Assembly (NCBI GenBank): GCA_964584595.1
Contig: CAZPAM010000007.1
Span: 1-63,956 of the forward strand
Direction of reading: 5' to 3'
DNA: 63,956 nt
Source of the DNA: Scalindua sp964584595
GTDB taxonomy: Bacteria; Planctomycetota; Brocadiia; Brocadiales; Scalinduaceae
In this document: positions 1-8,833 of the stretch, one piece after another
Numbering within the stretch: position 1 is the stretch's first letter
Layout of the letters: each line of letters opens with the position of its first letter
The notes under the pieces: model-generated
Seen by the model: only the letters and a program-made list of their open reading frames with translations
What the model was told of the DNA's origin: nothing
Databases searched by the model: none
Made by a program: the position numbers and the translations under genes

Positions 1-257
1 TGGGACATATAGGAGATGTGTATTATTCTCTCGGTTATTGGGAGAGAGCACAGGGCCAATGGGAGGTAGCCTTAAAGTTATGGGAAGAATCTACAGCAGA
101 GGTATCACCACTCTTAAAGCATAAAACTGCCCGTGAGATAAAAGCCAGAGAAGTGATTCAGAGCAAACTTGAAAAGCTTCAACATCTGATGATGGTGGAA
201 AGTTCAATGGAGAGACTGAAATCAGGTGAAAGGGTTGTTCGTAATCTTACTAACTGA
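1..257 (+). CDS. C-terminal end of a TPR-like protein (5' partial)
   Basis: The frame is open from the left edge (codons from base 3 read G-H-I-G-D-V-Y-Y), so this is the end of a longer gene and the GTG at 18 need not be a start. The visible stretch around residues YYSLGYWERAQGQWEVALKLWEES has the helix-turn-helix spacing of a tetratricopeptide repeat, a protein-protein interaction fold. It is followed by a charged helical tail and a stop at 255-257. The function of the parent protein cannot be told from this fragment. The TPR call is by eye only. Confidence 0.5.
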   Translation, partial: GHIGDVYYSLGYWERAQGQWEVALKLWEESTAEVSPLLKHKTAREIKAREVIQSKLEKLQHLMMVESSMERLKSGERVVRNLTN

Positions 258-295
258 CAAGAGAAGTTAGTATAAAGAATGGAAGGTAGAGAATA

Positions 296-1042
296 ATGTC
301 AGGACACTCCAAGTGGTCAACTATAAAACATAAGAAGGGTGCTGCGGATGCAAAGAGGGGGAAGATATTTTCCAAACTTGCAAAAGCAATAACTTCTGCC
401 GCGAGGCAGGGTGGTGGTGACCCTGAAATGAATTTAAAATTGCAGTATGCTATTGATAAAGCGAAATCTGAGAATATGCCCAAGGACAATATTGAACGTG
501 CAATACTTAAGGGCACGGGAGCATCTAGTGGAGATGCCGTGCTTTATGAATGTCTTTATGAAGGCTACGGCCCTGGTGGTATTGCAATTCTGATAGAGAT
601 ATTAACTGACAATAAAAACAGGACTGCAGCAGAAATAAGGAAGATATTTGAAAGATCTGGAGGGAATCTGGGAGAGTCAGGTTGTGTTTCATGGATGTTT
701 CAGAAGAAAGGATTGATAAGTATCAATATTAACGAGATAGACGAAGATAAGTTGATGACACTTGTTCTTGATGCAGGATGTGAAGATTTGCAAACAATAG
801 ATGAAATGTATCAGATTGACTGTGATACAAAGGATTTTAATAATGTTAGAAAGGTGTTACAGGGTGAAGGAGTTAATATAGAGTTAGCTGAAATTAGTTG
901 GATCCCCAGCACTTTTATTGAATTGGATGAGGCAAAGGGCAAAAGTGTTGTTTCTCTAATGGAAAAATTGGAGAATCAGGATGATGTTCAAAGTGTTTAT
1001 GCTAATTTTACACTTCCGAAAGACTTATTGACAAAATTATAA
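296..1042 (+). CDS. yebC: YebC/PmpR family (DUF28) regulator
   Basis: The 248-aa protein opens with the family signature MSGHSKWSTIKHKKGAADAKRGKIF and continues with the conserved blocks MPKDNIERAI and YEGYGPGGIAILIE. Length matches the family (about 240-250 aa). Members are described as DNA-binding regulators, and more recently as factors that help ribosomes through difficult sequences (TACO1 relatives). It acts in the cytoplasm. The start is the ATG at 296, 38 nt after the upstream gene, with a purine-rich GGAAGG stretch upstream. It converges on ftsH. The family call is secure; which of the two roles applies here cannot be told. Confidence 0.93.
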   Translation: MSGHSKWSTIKHKKGAADAKRGKIFSKLAKAITSAARQGGGDPEMNLKLQYAIDKAKSENMPKDNIERAILKGTGASSGDAVLYECLYEGYGPGGIAILIEILTDNKNRTAAEIRKIFERSGGNLGESGCVSWMFQKKGLISININEIDEDKLMTLVLDAGCEDLQTIDEMYQIDCDTKDFNNVRKVLQGEGVNIELAEISWIPSTFIELDEAKGKSVVSLMEKLENQDDVQSVYANFTLPKDLLTKL

Positions 1043-1064
1043 GTTTCCAGAAGCTGAAACTTAT
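1039..1064. terminator. Weak hairpin between convergent yebC and ftsH
   Basis: ATAAGTTTC (1039-1047) pairs with GAAACTTAT (1056-1064) around an 8-nt loop. It lies exactly where the two convergent genes end and overlaps the ftsH stop codon. On the minus strand the stem is followed by AATTTTG, on the plus strand by no real T-run, so it would serve ftsH better. The AT-rich stem makes this a modest call. Confidence 0.4.
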
Positions 1065-2980
1065 TCAGATTGGCGAGTCTCTTCCTCTGTAGCTGAATCA
1101 TCTTTTTTGGATTCCCCTTTCTTTTCTTCTTTAATATTCAGTAACTCAAGGATTTTATCGGCCTCCAGCACTTCCTCTTCTTCAAGCTTCTTAGCAAGGA
1201 GTTCCAGTTTATCTTTGTTTTCTTCAATCAGAGACTTAGTTTTAGCATAAGAGTCTTTGATTATTTTTGATACTTCTGAATCAATTTCTATTGACGTTTT
1301 TTCGCTGAACTCTTTTTCCTGGACCAGGTCATGCCCAAGAAAGACATTTCCCTGTTGTCTCCCGAATGTTTGCGGGCCAAGCGTTTTACTCATTCCAAAC
1401 TTACATACATAATTTCGAGCTAATTTTGTTACTCTTTCAAGATCGTTTTGCGCACCGGTAGAGAACTCATTAAAGGCTATTTCTTCAGCAGCACGGCCGG
1501 CAAGAAGGACGCATAAAGTAGCTAATATTTCAGATTCCTTGGTTAAATATTTGTCCTCGGTAGGAAGTTGTAATGTATAGCCAAGTGCTGCAGCACCCCT
1601 TGCTATAATCGATACTTTGTGTACCGGATCGGTATTAGGTAATATTGCAGCTACCAATGTATGGCCTGATTCGTGATACGCCACTATACTCTTTTCCTCA
1701 TCACTTATTACCCTGCTTTTTCTTTCAGGACCAGCAATAACCCTTTCTATTGATTCTTCAAGTTCTTCCATTTCTACAAATTTCTTATCACGTCGAGCAG
1801 CAAGTAATGCCGCCTCATTAATAACATTTGCCAGGTCAGCACCTGAGAAACCGGGAGTCCGTTTTGCTATTGTGTTGAGGTTGCCATTCGGCTCTACCTT
1901 AACGCCTTTTGCATGTACCTTTAAGATAGCTTCTCTTCCTATTAGATCAGGTCTGTCTACAGTTACTTGTCTGTCAAATCTCCCCGGACGAAGCAATGCG
2001 TAATCCAGGACGTCAGGCCTGTTAGTTGCTGCGATGATAATTACGCCGCTATTTGAAGTGAAACCATCCATCTCGGCCAATAGCTGGTTAAGTGTTTGTT
2101 CTCGTTCATCATGGCCACCGCCTAAACCTGCGCCACGTTGCCTCCCTACACTATCAAGTTCGTCGATAAAGACTATGCAAGGGGCTTTCTGCTTAGCCTG
2201 GTCAAACATATCACGTACTCTTGCAGCTCCCATTCCTACAAACATTTCAACAAAGTCAGACCCGCTTATTGAGAAAAAAGGTACTCCTGATTCACCGGCA
2301 ACCGCTTTTGCCAGAAGTGTTTTTCCGGTTCCCGGCGGTCCTACAAGCAAGACGCCTTTTGGAATCTTGCCTCCAAGTTTCTGGAATTTTTGTGGGTATT
2401 TTAAAAATTCTATTATTTCTTGTAATTCCACCTTGGCCTCTTCGCATCCTGCAACATCGGCAAAAGTAGTTTTCTTTGCATCTTCCTCTGCATATAGTTT
2501 AATCTTTGCCTTTCCGAATGACATAAAAGGGCTTCCCATTCCGCCAATTCGCTTAGATATGAAAAACCAGGCTATGCCGATGATCGCGAATGGAAAAATC
2601 CACCACATTAACATATTCCTGAGAAAGTTATTCTCTACTTCACCCTTGAACTTAACGTTTTTTGATTCTAATTCATTAACCAACTCTGGGTCCTGTACCG
2701 GAACAGTTATGAAGGCAATAGGCTTGTCTTTTCCAGATGATGTGCTGTCGTAATGTCCTCTGATTATCTTTTCTCCTACAGAACAATCTATTATCTTCCC
2801 CTCACTTAAGTATGTCCTGAATTGGCTATAAGGGATTTCTCCAGCCTTAGGAGACATAAACATCTGAATAATATATAAAACCACAAGAAAAAGAAGAAGA
2901 TATCCTATTGAGAAACCGGTCTTCTTTGTTTTCGAGTTCTTGGATGGTTTTCCAGGTGATTTTTTGTCTGATCTTTTCAT
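1061..2980 (-). CDS. ftsH: ATP-dependent zinc metalloprotease FtsH
   Basis: The 639-aa protein has the standard FtsH order. A basic N-terminus is followed by TM1 (about 24-42), a periplasmic domain with the YSQFRTYLSEGKI block (about 51-63) and TM2 (about 122-141). The AAA module follows, with Walker A GPPGTGKT at 214-221, Walker B IVFIDELD near 269 and the second region of homology ending in RPGRFDR. The M41 protease domain carries the zinc motif HESGH at 436-440. FtsH forms membrane hexamers that degrade misfolded membrane proteins and short-lived regulators. It is transcribed alone and convergent with yebC. The C-terminus is long and charged (KKGESKKDDSATEEE). Confidence 0.97.
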   Translation of the reverse strand: MKRSDKKSPGKPSKNSKTKKTGFSIGYLLLFLVVLYIIQMFMSPKAGEIPYSQFRTYLSEGKIIDCSVGEKIIRGHYDSTSSGKDKPIAFITVPVQDPELVNELESKNVKFKGEVENNFLRNMLMWWIFPFAIIGIAWFFISKRIGGMGSPFMSFGKAKIKLYAEEDAKKTTFADVAGCEEAKVELQEIIEFLKYPQKFQKLGGKIPKGVLLVGPPGTGKTLLAKAVAGESGVPFFSISGSDFVEMFVGMGAARVRDMFDQAKQKAPCIVFIDELDSVGRQRGAGLGGGHDEREQTLNQLLAEMDGFTSNSGVIIIAATNRPDVLDYALLRPGRFDRQVTVDRPDLIGREAILKVHAKGVKVEPNGNLNTIAKRTPGFSGADLANVINEAALLAARRDKKFVEMEELEESIERVIAGPERKSRVISDEEKSIVAYHESGHTLVAAILPNTDPVHKVSIIARGAAALGYTLQLPTEDKYLTKESEILATLCVLLAGRAAEEIAFNEFSTGAQNDLERVTKLARNYVCKFGMSKTLGPQTFGRQQGNVFLGHDLVQEKEFSEKTSIEIDSEVSKIIKDSYAKTKSLIEENKDKLELLAKKLEEEEVLEADKILELLNIKEEKKGESKKDDSATEEETRQSE

Positions 2981-3210
2981 TTAATAGCTATTGGAATAAG
3001 TGTACATAATATAGTCTGTAAAAATATGTCATATAAAGACATAAACTCAAATTATATGATAATATTATTATGAAGTCAAAGCAATAAAAGTTGTTGATGT
3101 GTCGTTGATGCCTAAGGATAGCAAACATTCTTTGTTAAAGAATTTCGGAGGGTTTCAAGGGCAGAAAGGAATTACCTTTATAAAAATATTTTGAGCAATT
3201 TTGGTAAAAA

Positions 3211-3242
3211 ATAAGAATTACGATTTAAATCGTAATTCTTAT
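3211..3242 (-). terminator. Perfect 32-bp palindrome with T-run, terminator read on the minus strand
   Basis: Bases 3211-3242 form a perfect palindrome centred on TTTAAA. Read on the minus strand the stem is followed by TTTTTT (bases 3205-3210 complemented), the layout of an intrinsic terminator. It sits about 50 nt beyond the 3' end of the tRNA-Pro fragment at 3291 and points the same way. The simplest reading is that it was the terminator of tRNA-Pro before the element inserted, and is now stranded 37 kb from the complete tRNA. The rest of 2981-3290 is AT-rich upstream sequence of ftsH with no gene visible. Confidence 0.65.
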
Positions 3243-3288
3243 AATCTAAAATCCTATTCCGACTCGTTCGGGTTAGGTTATTATTAAA

Positions 3289-3337
3289 AATGGTCGGGGC
3301 GACTGGATTCGAACCAGCGACCTCTTGAACCCCATTC
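3289..3337 (-). repeat. attL: 3' fragment of tRNA-Pro (49-bp direct repeat)
   Basis: Bases 3291-3337 equal the CCA end, acceptor 3' strand, T arm, variable region and the 3' side of the anticodon arm of the tRNA-Pro at 40333-40411. Identity stops at 3337, where GGGAAAAGGG replaces the rest of the tRNA. No D arm or 5' acceptor strand follows, so this copy cannot make a tRNA. It marks the outer left boundary of the element. Confidence 0.88.
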
Positions 3338-3436
3338 GGGAAAAGGGTATTTTTAACAAATTTTATAAGTGCCTGATTTAGTGTCTGTTATGTCGCTATC
3401 ACATTAATTGGCAATGGCTTATGAATTAATTCTTTC

Positions 3437-3506
3437 CCTGCTGATTCCTGTGGCTTCCTGCTGATTACGCTGGAGTTGACTACGTTTTGACTACAATTTG
3501 ACTACA
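3437..3506. repeat. Direct repeats near left end, candidate recombinase/Xis arm sites
   Basis: Three copies of TTGACTAC(A) start at 3476, 3487 and 3498, an exact 11-bp period. The last two form TTGACTACAATTTGACTACA (3487-3506), which recurs exactly at 40253-40272 beside the other att copy. Just outside are two copies of CCTGCTGATT (3437-3446 and 3457-3466), 20 bp apart. Helical spacing and presence at both ends fit arm-type binding sites of a tyrosine recombinase. A remnant of an older related integrase 3' end would also explain the match. Confidence 0.5.
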
Positions 3507-3586
3507 GAAAAAAGTAAGGGTCGTTCCTTCAATTAAAAAAGGGGGACAGATTTATAAAATAAACCTATATCCCCTCTTTAAAATAC

Positions 3587-5920
3587 CTATGCAGTCTGTA
3601 CATTGAACCCTTGTAATGATTCTTCTATTCGAACCTGATCCTCTGATACATGCCCAGACGCAGCAGTCTTGAGCGAGTTCAGGCGCGTCATCATGAAGTA
3701 AAACAGAGGTATCACACCACCAAAGAAGAAAACCACACCTCCAACCGCACGCATCCATGTCAGTACCTGAAAGGGACCGCCAAGAATGAATTCCTGTGAG
3801 CGGGCAACCCAGTAGCCGTTCTCAACAACTGACTTAAATTGTAACACTCCGGCAGGAAATGTATCCATCGTCACCATCAGCAGGAGCCCCACGTTTATCG
3901 CCCAGAAGGAAGAGCGCAGAAGGCGCATATTCCAGCGCCTTGAGACTATAAGGTGACGGCTACAGAACAGAACTGCAGCAATCGAAACGTTTCCGTAAAC
4001 GCCCATCAATGCAGCATGACCGTGATTGACCGTCAGGTAAGTACCATGCTCAAAATAATTTATAATTGGGAGATTTATAATCAAACCAAATACACCGGCA
4101 CCGAAAAAATTCCAGAAATTTACGGCAATGAGGAAAAGAAATGCCTCCGAGAACCCGAATGAGGTACCTTTTACGGCTGCATTCTCGGAACGTTTCCCTA
4201 ATGAATAATCCGGTACACGTGCAAATTTCCATACTTCAATTGTAAGCAGTATCAGTGGAATAACCTGAAGAGTTGAGAAAACACTGCCCATGGCCATGAG
4301 TGCCGCTGGTTTTGCATTCCAGTAAAAGTTATGGGAGATACCCAACAGGCCAGAACCGAGAAACAGCAATGTAGCAAGGTAAATCACCCTGGTCGCAGCC
4401 TGCCGTGTAATTAAACCCATGAATATCAGATAACAGGCAACAATGATTGTTGTAAAGACCTCAAAGAAACACTCTGCCCACATGTGAATGACACACCAGC
4501 GCCAGAAATCGGCAATGACAAAATTGGTGTTTGGTCCGGCCACAAAGCCTGACGTAAATAAGGCTGCAATAGCCACAACCGAGTAAAGAATCCAATATGG
4601 CAGGGAAAACGCCGACTGCCCCTTCAAAGCCGGTTTTACCCCACGGTAAATAATCACAGCCCACATAATGAGCGCCGCAAAAAGAAAAACCTGCCACAAT
4701 TTGCCAAGTTCAACGAATTCCCAACCCTGATTACCAAGGAGACGCCAATAATCACCAAGCATGTTCTTTGGCCCCATAAAACATCCTGCAAGCATACCAA
4801 CAACTACTGTAACCAGTAACCAGAAGAGTACGTTGATAAGTGTGACTTGATGTTTAGACTCCTGCCGGTGGATACTCGGAAGAATGAAGATGGAACCGGC
4901 AATCCAGCAGATTGATATCCACAGAATCGATAATTGAACATGCCAGCTCCGGGTAATCGTTATTTGCAGGTATTCAGAAATGTTATAACCGAAAAAAGTT
5001 GTAAATCCGACAAAATCGTGAATCGTCAGGACACCGGCCACTATCTGCAGGAAAAACATTGCAACCGCAACCGCAAAGAACTTGTATGTTGCACGTTGTC
5101 CGGCAGTAGGAACAGATGATGAAACATTTTCACTGTTAACCGGATTTTCTTTAGCCGGCAACTGCAGTCCGGCAGACTTGGCGTAATAACCATAAATGCA
5201 GAGAACAGCACCTAAACCGAAAATCAGGAACAGCAGCCCGATAACACTCCACAAGGTTACTGAAGGTGTTGGAGTATTGCCTGCGTATTCATCGTATGGC
5301 CAGTTATGGGTATAACTGGATTCACCACCAGGTCTTTCTGCCGCACAAACCCAGGCACCCCAGAAGAAAAAAGCCGCAAGGTCTTCGAGTTCAGAATCGT
5401 CTGTAATATAGCCTGCCGGCTTGAAAGACTCACTATGGTCTCCCTTAAATTTTAAACGATAATATTCGACCAGCCGTTCTGCAGCGTATGCCTGTCCTTC
5501 TGTTAGAACAACAGTACCCTTCTCCCTGTCGTGGTAATTTGCCTTGAGTTCACGTTTAACACGAGCGGAGATACCGTCTTTTTCAATTTGAGTCAACTCC
5601 GCAGACCTTCCATTTGTAAACTGCCTTCCATAATAATCGTTCATCTGGACCGCAATCTGGTGGAGTGCTTCGGCAGTAAAATCCGGTCCACGGGCAGCGC
5701 CGTCACCGAACATACTTCCGTATTCCATCAGAGCATATTTCTGGAAAACCAGTTGTCCGCGCTCAATGGTCTCCCGCGTAAAGACTTCCTCCCCTGAAGA
5801 TGAAACATAATCAGGCTTTGGAGGTGCGTCTTTGTATGTCCTGATACCCATAAACAAAACACCCGCTGCCCCTGCAACCAGGACAACAAGTAAATATTTC
5901 CACCAATTAGTACTCTGCAT
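3587..5920 (-). CDS. qNOR-family protein, probable nitric oxide dismutase (Nod-like)
   Basis: This is a large multi-TM protein of the quinol NO reductase family: N-terminal TM, periplasmic cytochrome-c-like fold, then the 12-TM NorB core. Residue numbers count from an ATG at 5956, but the better start is the ATG at 5920 (MQSTNWWKYLL), just before the first TM. Haem ligands remain: H339 in RSWHVQL and H645/H647 in NHGHAAL. Non-haem iron ligands H491 and E495 lie in HMWAECFFEVF and H542 in GISHNFYWN. The next residue, His in NO reductases, is Asn543. At the quinol site the H-x3-E pair reads H313-x3-G317. His-to-Asn at FeB and a degraded quinol site are the changes reported for NO dismutases (2 NO to N2 + O2). 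A divergent NO reductase remains possible. It lies alone at the left end of the element. Confidence 0.75.
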   Translation of the reverse strand: MQSTNWWKYLLVVLVAGAAGVLFMGIRTYKDAPPKPDYVSSSGEEVFTRETIERGQLVFQKYALMEYGSMFGDGAARGPDFTAEALHQIAVQMNDYYGRQFTNGRSAELTQIEKDGISARVKRELKANYHDREKGTVVLTEGQAYAAERLVEYYRLKFKGDHSESFKPAGYITDDSELEDLAAFFFWGAWVCAAERPGGESSYTHNWPYDEYAGNTPTPSVTLWSVIGLLFLIFGLGAVLCIYGYYAKSAGLQLPAKENPVNSENVSSSVPTAGQRATYKFFAVAVAMFFLQIVAGVLTIHDFVGFTTFFGYNISEYLQITITRSWHVQLSILWISICWIAGSIFILPSIHRQESKHQVTLINVLFWLLVTVVVGMLAGCFMGPKNMLGDYWRLLGNQGWEFVELGKLWQVFLFAALIMWAVIIYRGVKPALKGQSAFSLPYWILYSVVAIAALFTSGFVAGPNTNFVIADFWRWCVIHMWAECFFEVFTTIIVACYLIFMGLITRQAATRVIYLATLLFLGSGLLGISHNFYWNAKPAALMAMGSVFSTLQVIPLILLTIEVWKFARVPDYSLGKRSENAAVKGTSFGFSEAFLFLIAVNFWNFFGAGVFGLIINLPIINYFEHGTYLTVNHGHAALMGVYGNVSIAAVLFCSRHLIVSRRWNMRLLRSSFWAINVGLLLMVTMDTFPAGVLQFKSVVENGYWVARSQEFILGGPFQVLTWMRAVGGVVFFFGGVIPLFYFMMTRLNSLKTAASGHVSEDQVRIEESLQGFNVQTA

Positions 5921-6016
5921 ATAATTATAATAACAATAAAATAACTTTAAAACCATAGTGTATTCTAACTATTTAAGGGTTGTTTTGATGCTACTTGCCA
6001 ACATCACGAAATTAGT

Positions 6017-6829
6017 ATGAAGATAAAAACGAAATTTCTATGGAGTATATATATTTTCATTGCTCTTATTGGTATTACCGTATCGGGCATGTCGTTCTAC
6101 CTGTACACGCTTACCTCTAAATCCACTAATAACATTCTGGGCTATACAAATGAACTGGAGATCTTATCCCAACTGGAATTATCCCTTAACAAGAGTATCA
6201 TGCCCGCCAATGACTACCTGATACACGGCGGTGAAGACGAGAAGTCTACATTTAAAGAACTTGATGCAAATGTGTATAAATACTTTTCATTATTAGAGGG
6301 AAGACCCTTTCTCATACATACTATAATGGGAAGACGAGAAATCTATAACAAACTAAAGAGCCAATATTTTCAAATAAAGACCCTTTCCGATAAGATATTC
6401 AGCATCCCTGACCCCATAGGAAATGTGGAGGGCGTACAACTTATGGAGGAGATGGATTTATTGATGGATAATACGACCAATAACGCGAAGGAATTACATA
6501 AGTACAGTCGACAGGATGTGATTGTAGAGGTTGAAGTTATAAATGCACACTTCTACCACAACGCGGTTATCGTGTTAAGCATATTTGGTTTCTTAATGAT
6601 AGCCCTGATTATTTATGGACTGTTTATAACAAAGGGTATTGTCGTTCCCATTGAAAGATCCGTCTCAAAGAAATGCATGTGGCTGAGTAGTAAGCAGTGA
6701 CATTGGCGTGTACAACACAGCTTATCCGGTTGTCAATACTGTTATGCTACCACCAGTTTTGAAAAGGCTAAGGCCATGTACGAGAATCATAATCCGGAAT
6801 CGACAACTATGGTAGATTATGGTGATTAA
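6017..6829 (+). pseudogene. Truncated membrane sensor (N-terminal half of kinase or chemoreceptor)
   Basis: The intact part (6017-6700) encodes TM1 (about 10-32), a helical extracytoplasmic domain of about 150 residues and TM2 (about 183-206). It ends in the first residues of a HAMP-like linker (KGIVVPIERSV) and then stops at TGA 6698-6700. No kinase or signalling domain follows. The same frame stays open past the stop from 6701 to 6829, coding GCQYCYATTSFEKAKAMYEN, which I do not recognise. This looks like the remnant of a sensor kinase or methyl-accepting protein. It is divergent from the Nod-like gene with about 96 bp between them, so it may once have controlled that gene. Confidence 0.55.
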
Positions 6830-6841
6830 CATTACCGTCAG

Positions 6842-7345
6842 CTACAGCCATGGCCATACTTTAATTAGGATAGTATACCCTGCCGCACCTGTCACAACAG
6901 CATTAACAATTGTCCAGTACCCCGTAATCTTTGCTATTTTTGTGCGCAGGCTTAACAGGAGAAAAAACATGAACCACAGACTTGCCCACATCAACCAGAG
7001 TACTACCATACCTTTATCAGGTAAGGTAGTGAATGCGGTTGGCACTGCCACCACAGTAACAAACAAACAATACCACCCTAATCCGTCATCCTCCAGACTC
7101 CATATAGAGTTAATGCCTACCCATAAATAGGTGAATCCAAACAGAAGAGACGGCATTACATAAAAATAAGGTGTGATCCCTTCTCCATGGAACAGTACTG
7201 TCCTTATTGCTTCGGCAACAATGAGTGTACTGGTAAAAAAATTCATAGGGATAACATGACTGGCCTTAAGCTTTCCAAGAGTCTTCAGACCATTCATAAA
7301 CATTACAAAACCGACATATACCAGTGCAGCACCTAACATTCCCAT
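6842..7345 (-). CDS. ureI: AmiS/UreI family urea/amide channel
   Basis: The 167-aa hydrophobic protein has about six TM segments. Family-type blocks are GAALVYVGFVMFMNGL at the N-terminus, the central GFTYLWVGINSIW and the C-terminal GYWTIVNAVVTGAAGY. Members form hexameric inner-membrane channels for urea (UreI) or short amides (AmiS). Length is close to AmiS (about 170) and shorter than Helicobacter UreI (about 195), so the gating loop may differ. The start is ATG 7345 with GAGGTG seven bases upstream. It is monocistronic in the same element as urease and a urea ABC transporter, which favours urea as substrate. Confidence 0.88.
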   Translation of the reverse strand: MGMLGAALVYVGFVMFMNGLKTLGKLKASHVIPMNFFTSTLIVAEAIRTVLFHGEGITPYFYVMPSLLFGFTYLWVGINSIWSLEDDGLGWYCLFVTVVAVPTAFTTLPDKGMVVLWLMWASLWFMFFLLLSLRTKIAKITGYWTIVNAVVTGAAGYTILIKVWPWL

Positions 7346-7696
7346 AAAAACACCTCAGTTCATTTATTGAAATTTTTCACAAATTACAAAAAATCACAAT
7401 ATAGCCTCTTACTCCTCTTCTTAATTCGTGTCTGGTTAAGTCTTGTGGCCTTCATCATTAGACATTAATTCTTCGAAATTCGTTATTCTCCTATACTCAT
7501 CTAAAAATTGTTTTCGGAAATAATCCAAAAACAATTTTGCCCGGTTATATCTGCAACCATGACCTATCTCCGTTGTTTGTGCCACCTTTAAAGTTAGAGT
7601 TCAGGTTAATACAGACAGTTGTAACGTAGTGAAAACTGCCTGTATAGATTCGACTGTCTCTTTGGCTGGTGGCAAGTATTCAAGAGTACTATGTGG
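7346..7696. other. Intergenic, nothing recognised
   Basis: This stretch upstream of the ureI-like gene and downstream of the lipoprotein gene (both on the minus strand) has no convincing ORF or RNA. It should contain the ureI promoter. A short phrase (TTTGTGCCACCTTTA near 7577) resembles one near 8900, possibly worn ends of a lost mobile element. Confidence 0.3.
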
Positions 7697-8833
7697 TTAA
7701 AACTTTTTAAGTAATTTCTTCTTTTTGTATTCATAATCCTCGTCAGTTATGAAACCTTCATTTCTCAATTCTAGATACTCAGCCAGAATCTCTTTAATAT
7801 TTTTTCCCATTTCCCTTTCATCATTTTTTTCTAGGAGATCTCTTTTCTTGTGCTCGTAATCTATATCATTAATAAGACCACCATCTTTTAGTTTGCGAAG
7901 CTCATTAAATTTGCCTTTTATTTTACTCTTTTCTTGTTTACTACTACCTAAAATCACTGCTTTTCTGATTTCATAATCTTCATTGTTAATAAGTCCGGTA
8001 GTTTCTAATTCCTTCAGTTCCAGGAGTTGTTCTTTAATAATATTCATTCTTGGATGTACACCTTTAGAATGGTTGCCTGAAATAATTTCTCCGGTACCGG
8101 TGGTTTTAGATCCTTCTTGCTTATCACTGGGTGCTACTTTCTTTTCGTGGTCTTCTTTTTTGGCAAAAGCATCTTCTTCTAAATCAATTATTAACCAATT
8201 ATCATGCCCTTTCTTAAGCCGTTGACCGGAGTGAATGTTTATTTTCCAGAATGAGTTTTTTGTTATACTAAATGGATCAACAAATGCTGTACTTACAGAA
8301 TCTACTTTAAATGTCTTGTCTCTACCCTTTTTAGTTATACTTTCATATTGAATTCTTGAGAAAACGACATTTAATTTATCACCGGAAATAAATAATCCAA
8401 AGATAGTATACACGTCTGACTTAAAAGGCATTTTTCCCTTTGTATAATTTGAATTTACCAATATGTATTTCGATGGAGATGCCCTTGTGAAAGCATCTTC
8501 GATATGGGACGTTAATTTTAATAATTCACTTTCATGAAATACATACTGTTCTTTACTCCAACCTTTTATGCCCTTTTCTTTAAAATAAATGGAAGAGAGC
8601 ACACTTGCCAGCATGTCCTTTTTCAAATATTGTGGATGATCAAATAATACCTTTGAAGCTCCTTTTGTGCTCTTTAATTCTTCAAGCCTTATATATGTCT
8701 TACCTTGCTTAAATATATTGTCAAATGGGTCTTGATCTTGGTCCTTCAGGACAAAAGGATTAGAGCTTGTACAACTAATTGCTCCAGATAAAACAACAAA
8801 TAACGAAATAAGCCTTATTTTCTTATACCACAT
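7697..8833 (-). CDS. Lipoprotein with three C-terminal SHOCT-like repeats
   Basis: The 378-aa protein starts with a signal sequence (MWYKKIRLISLFVVLSGAISC) ending in a plausible lipobox cysteine at 21. The middle region is not recognised. The C-terminal third holds three related units around 'ELKELETTGLINNEDYEIRK', 'ELRKLKDGGLINDIDYEHKK' and 'EYLELRNEGFITDEDYEYKK'. These match the short helical SHOCT pattern (L-x-x-L-x-x-x-G-x-I-x-x-x-D-Y/F-x-x-K-K). SHOCT units usually sit at protein ends and are thought to mediate oligomerisation. The start has TAGGTAAT upstream. Function is unknown, and no link to urea use is visible beyond location. Confidence 0.65.
   Translation of the reverse strand: MWYKKIRLISLFVVLSGAISCTSSNPFVLKDQDQDPFDNIFKQGKTYIRLEELKSTKGASKVLFDHPQYLKKDMLASVLSSIYFKEKGIKGWSKEQYVFHESELLKLTSHIEDAFTRASPSKYILVNSNYTKGKMPFKSDVYTIFGLFISGDKLNVVFSRIQYESITKKGRDKTFKVDSVSTAFVDPFSITKNSFWKINIHSGQRLKKGHDNWLIIDLEEDAFAKKEDHEKKVAPSDKQEGSKTTGTGEIISGNHSKGVHPRMNIIKEQLLELKELETTGLINNEDYEIRKAVILGSSKQEKSKIKGKFNELRKLKDGGLINDIDYEHKKRDLLEKNDEREMGKNIKEILAEYLELRNEGFITDEDYEYKKKKLLKKF

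Noticed and set aside
2034..2753. Plus-strand ORF of 239 aa opposite ftsH
   Set aside because: It mirrors the codons of ftsH, which is unmistakable; the product has no recognisable features.
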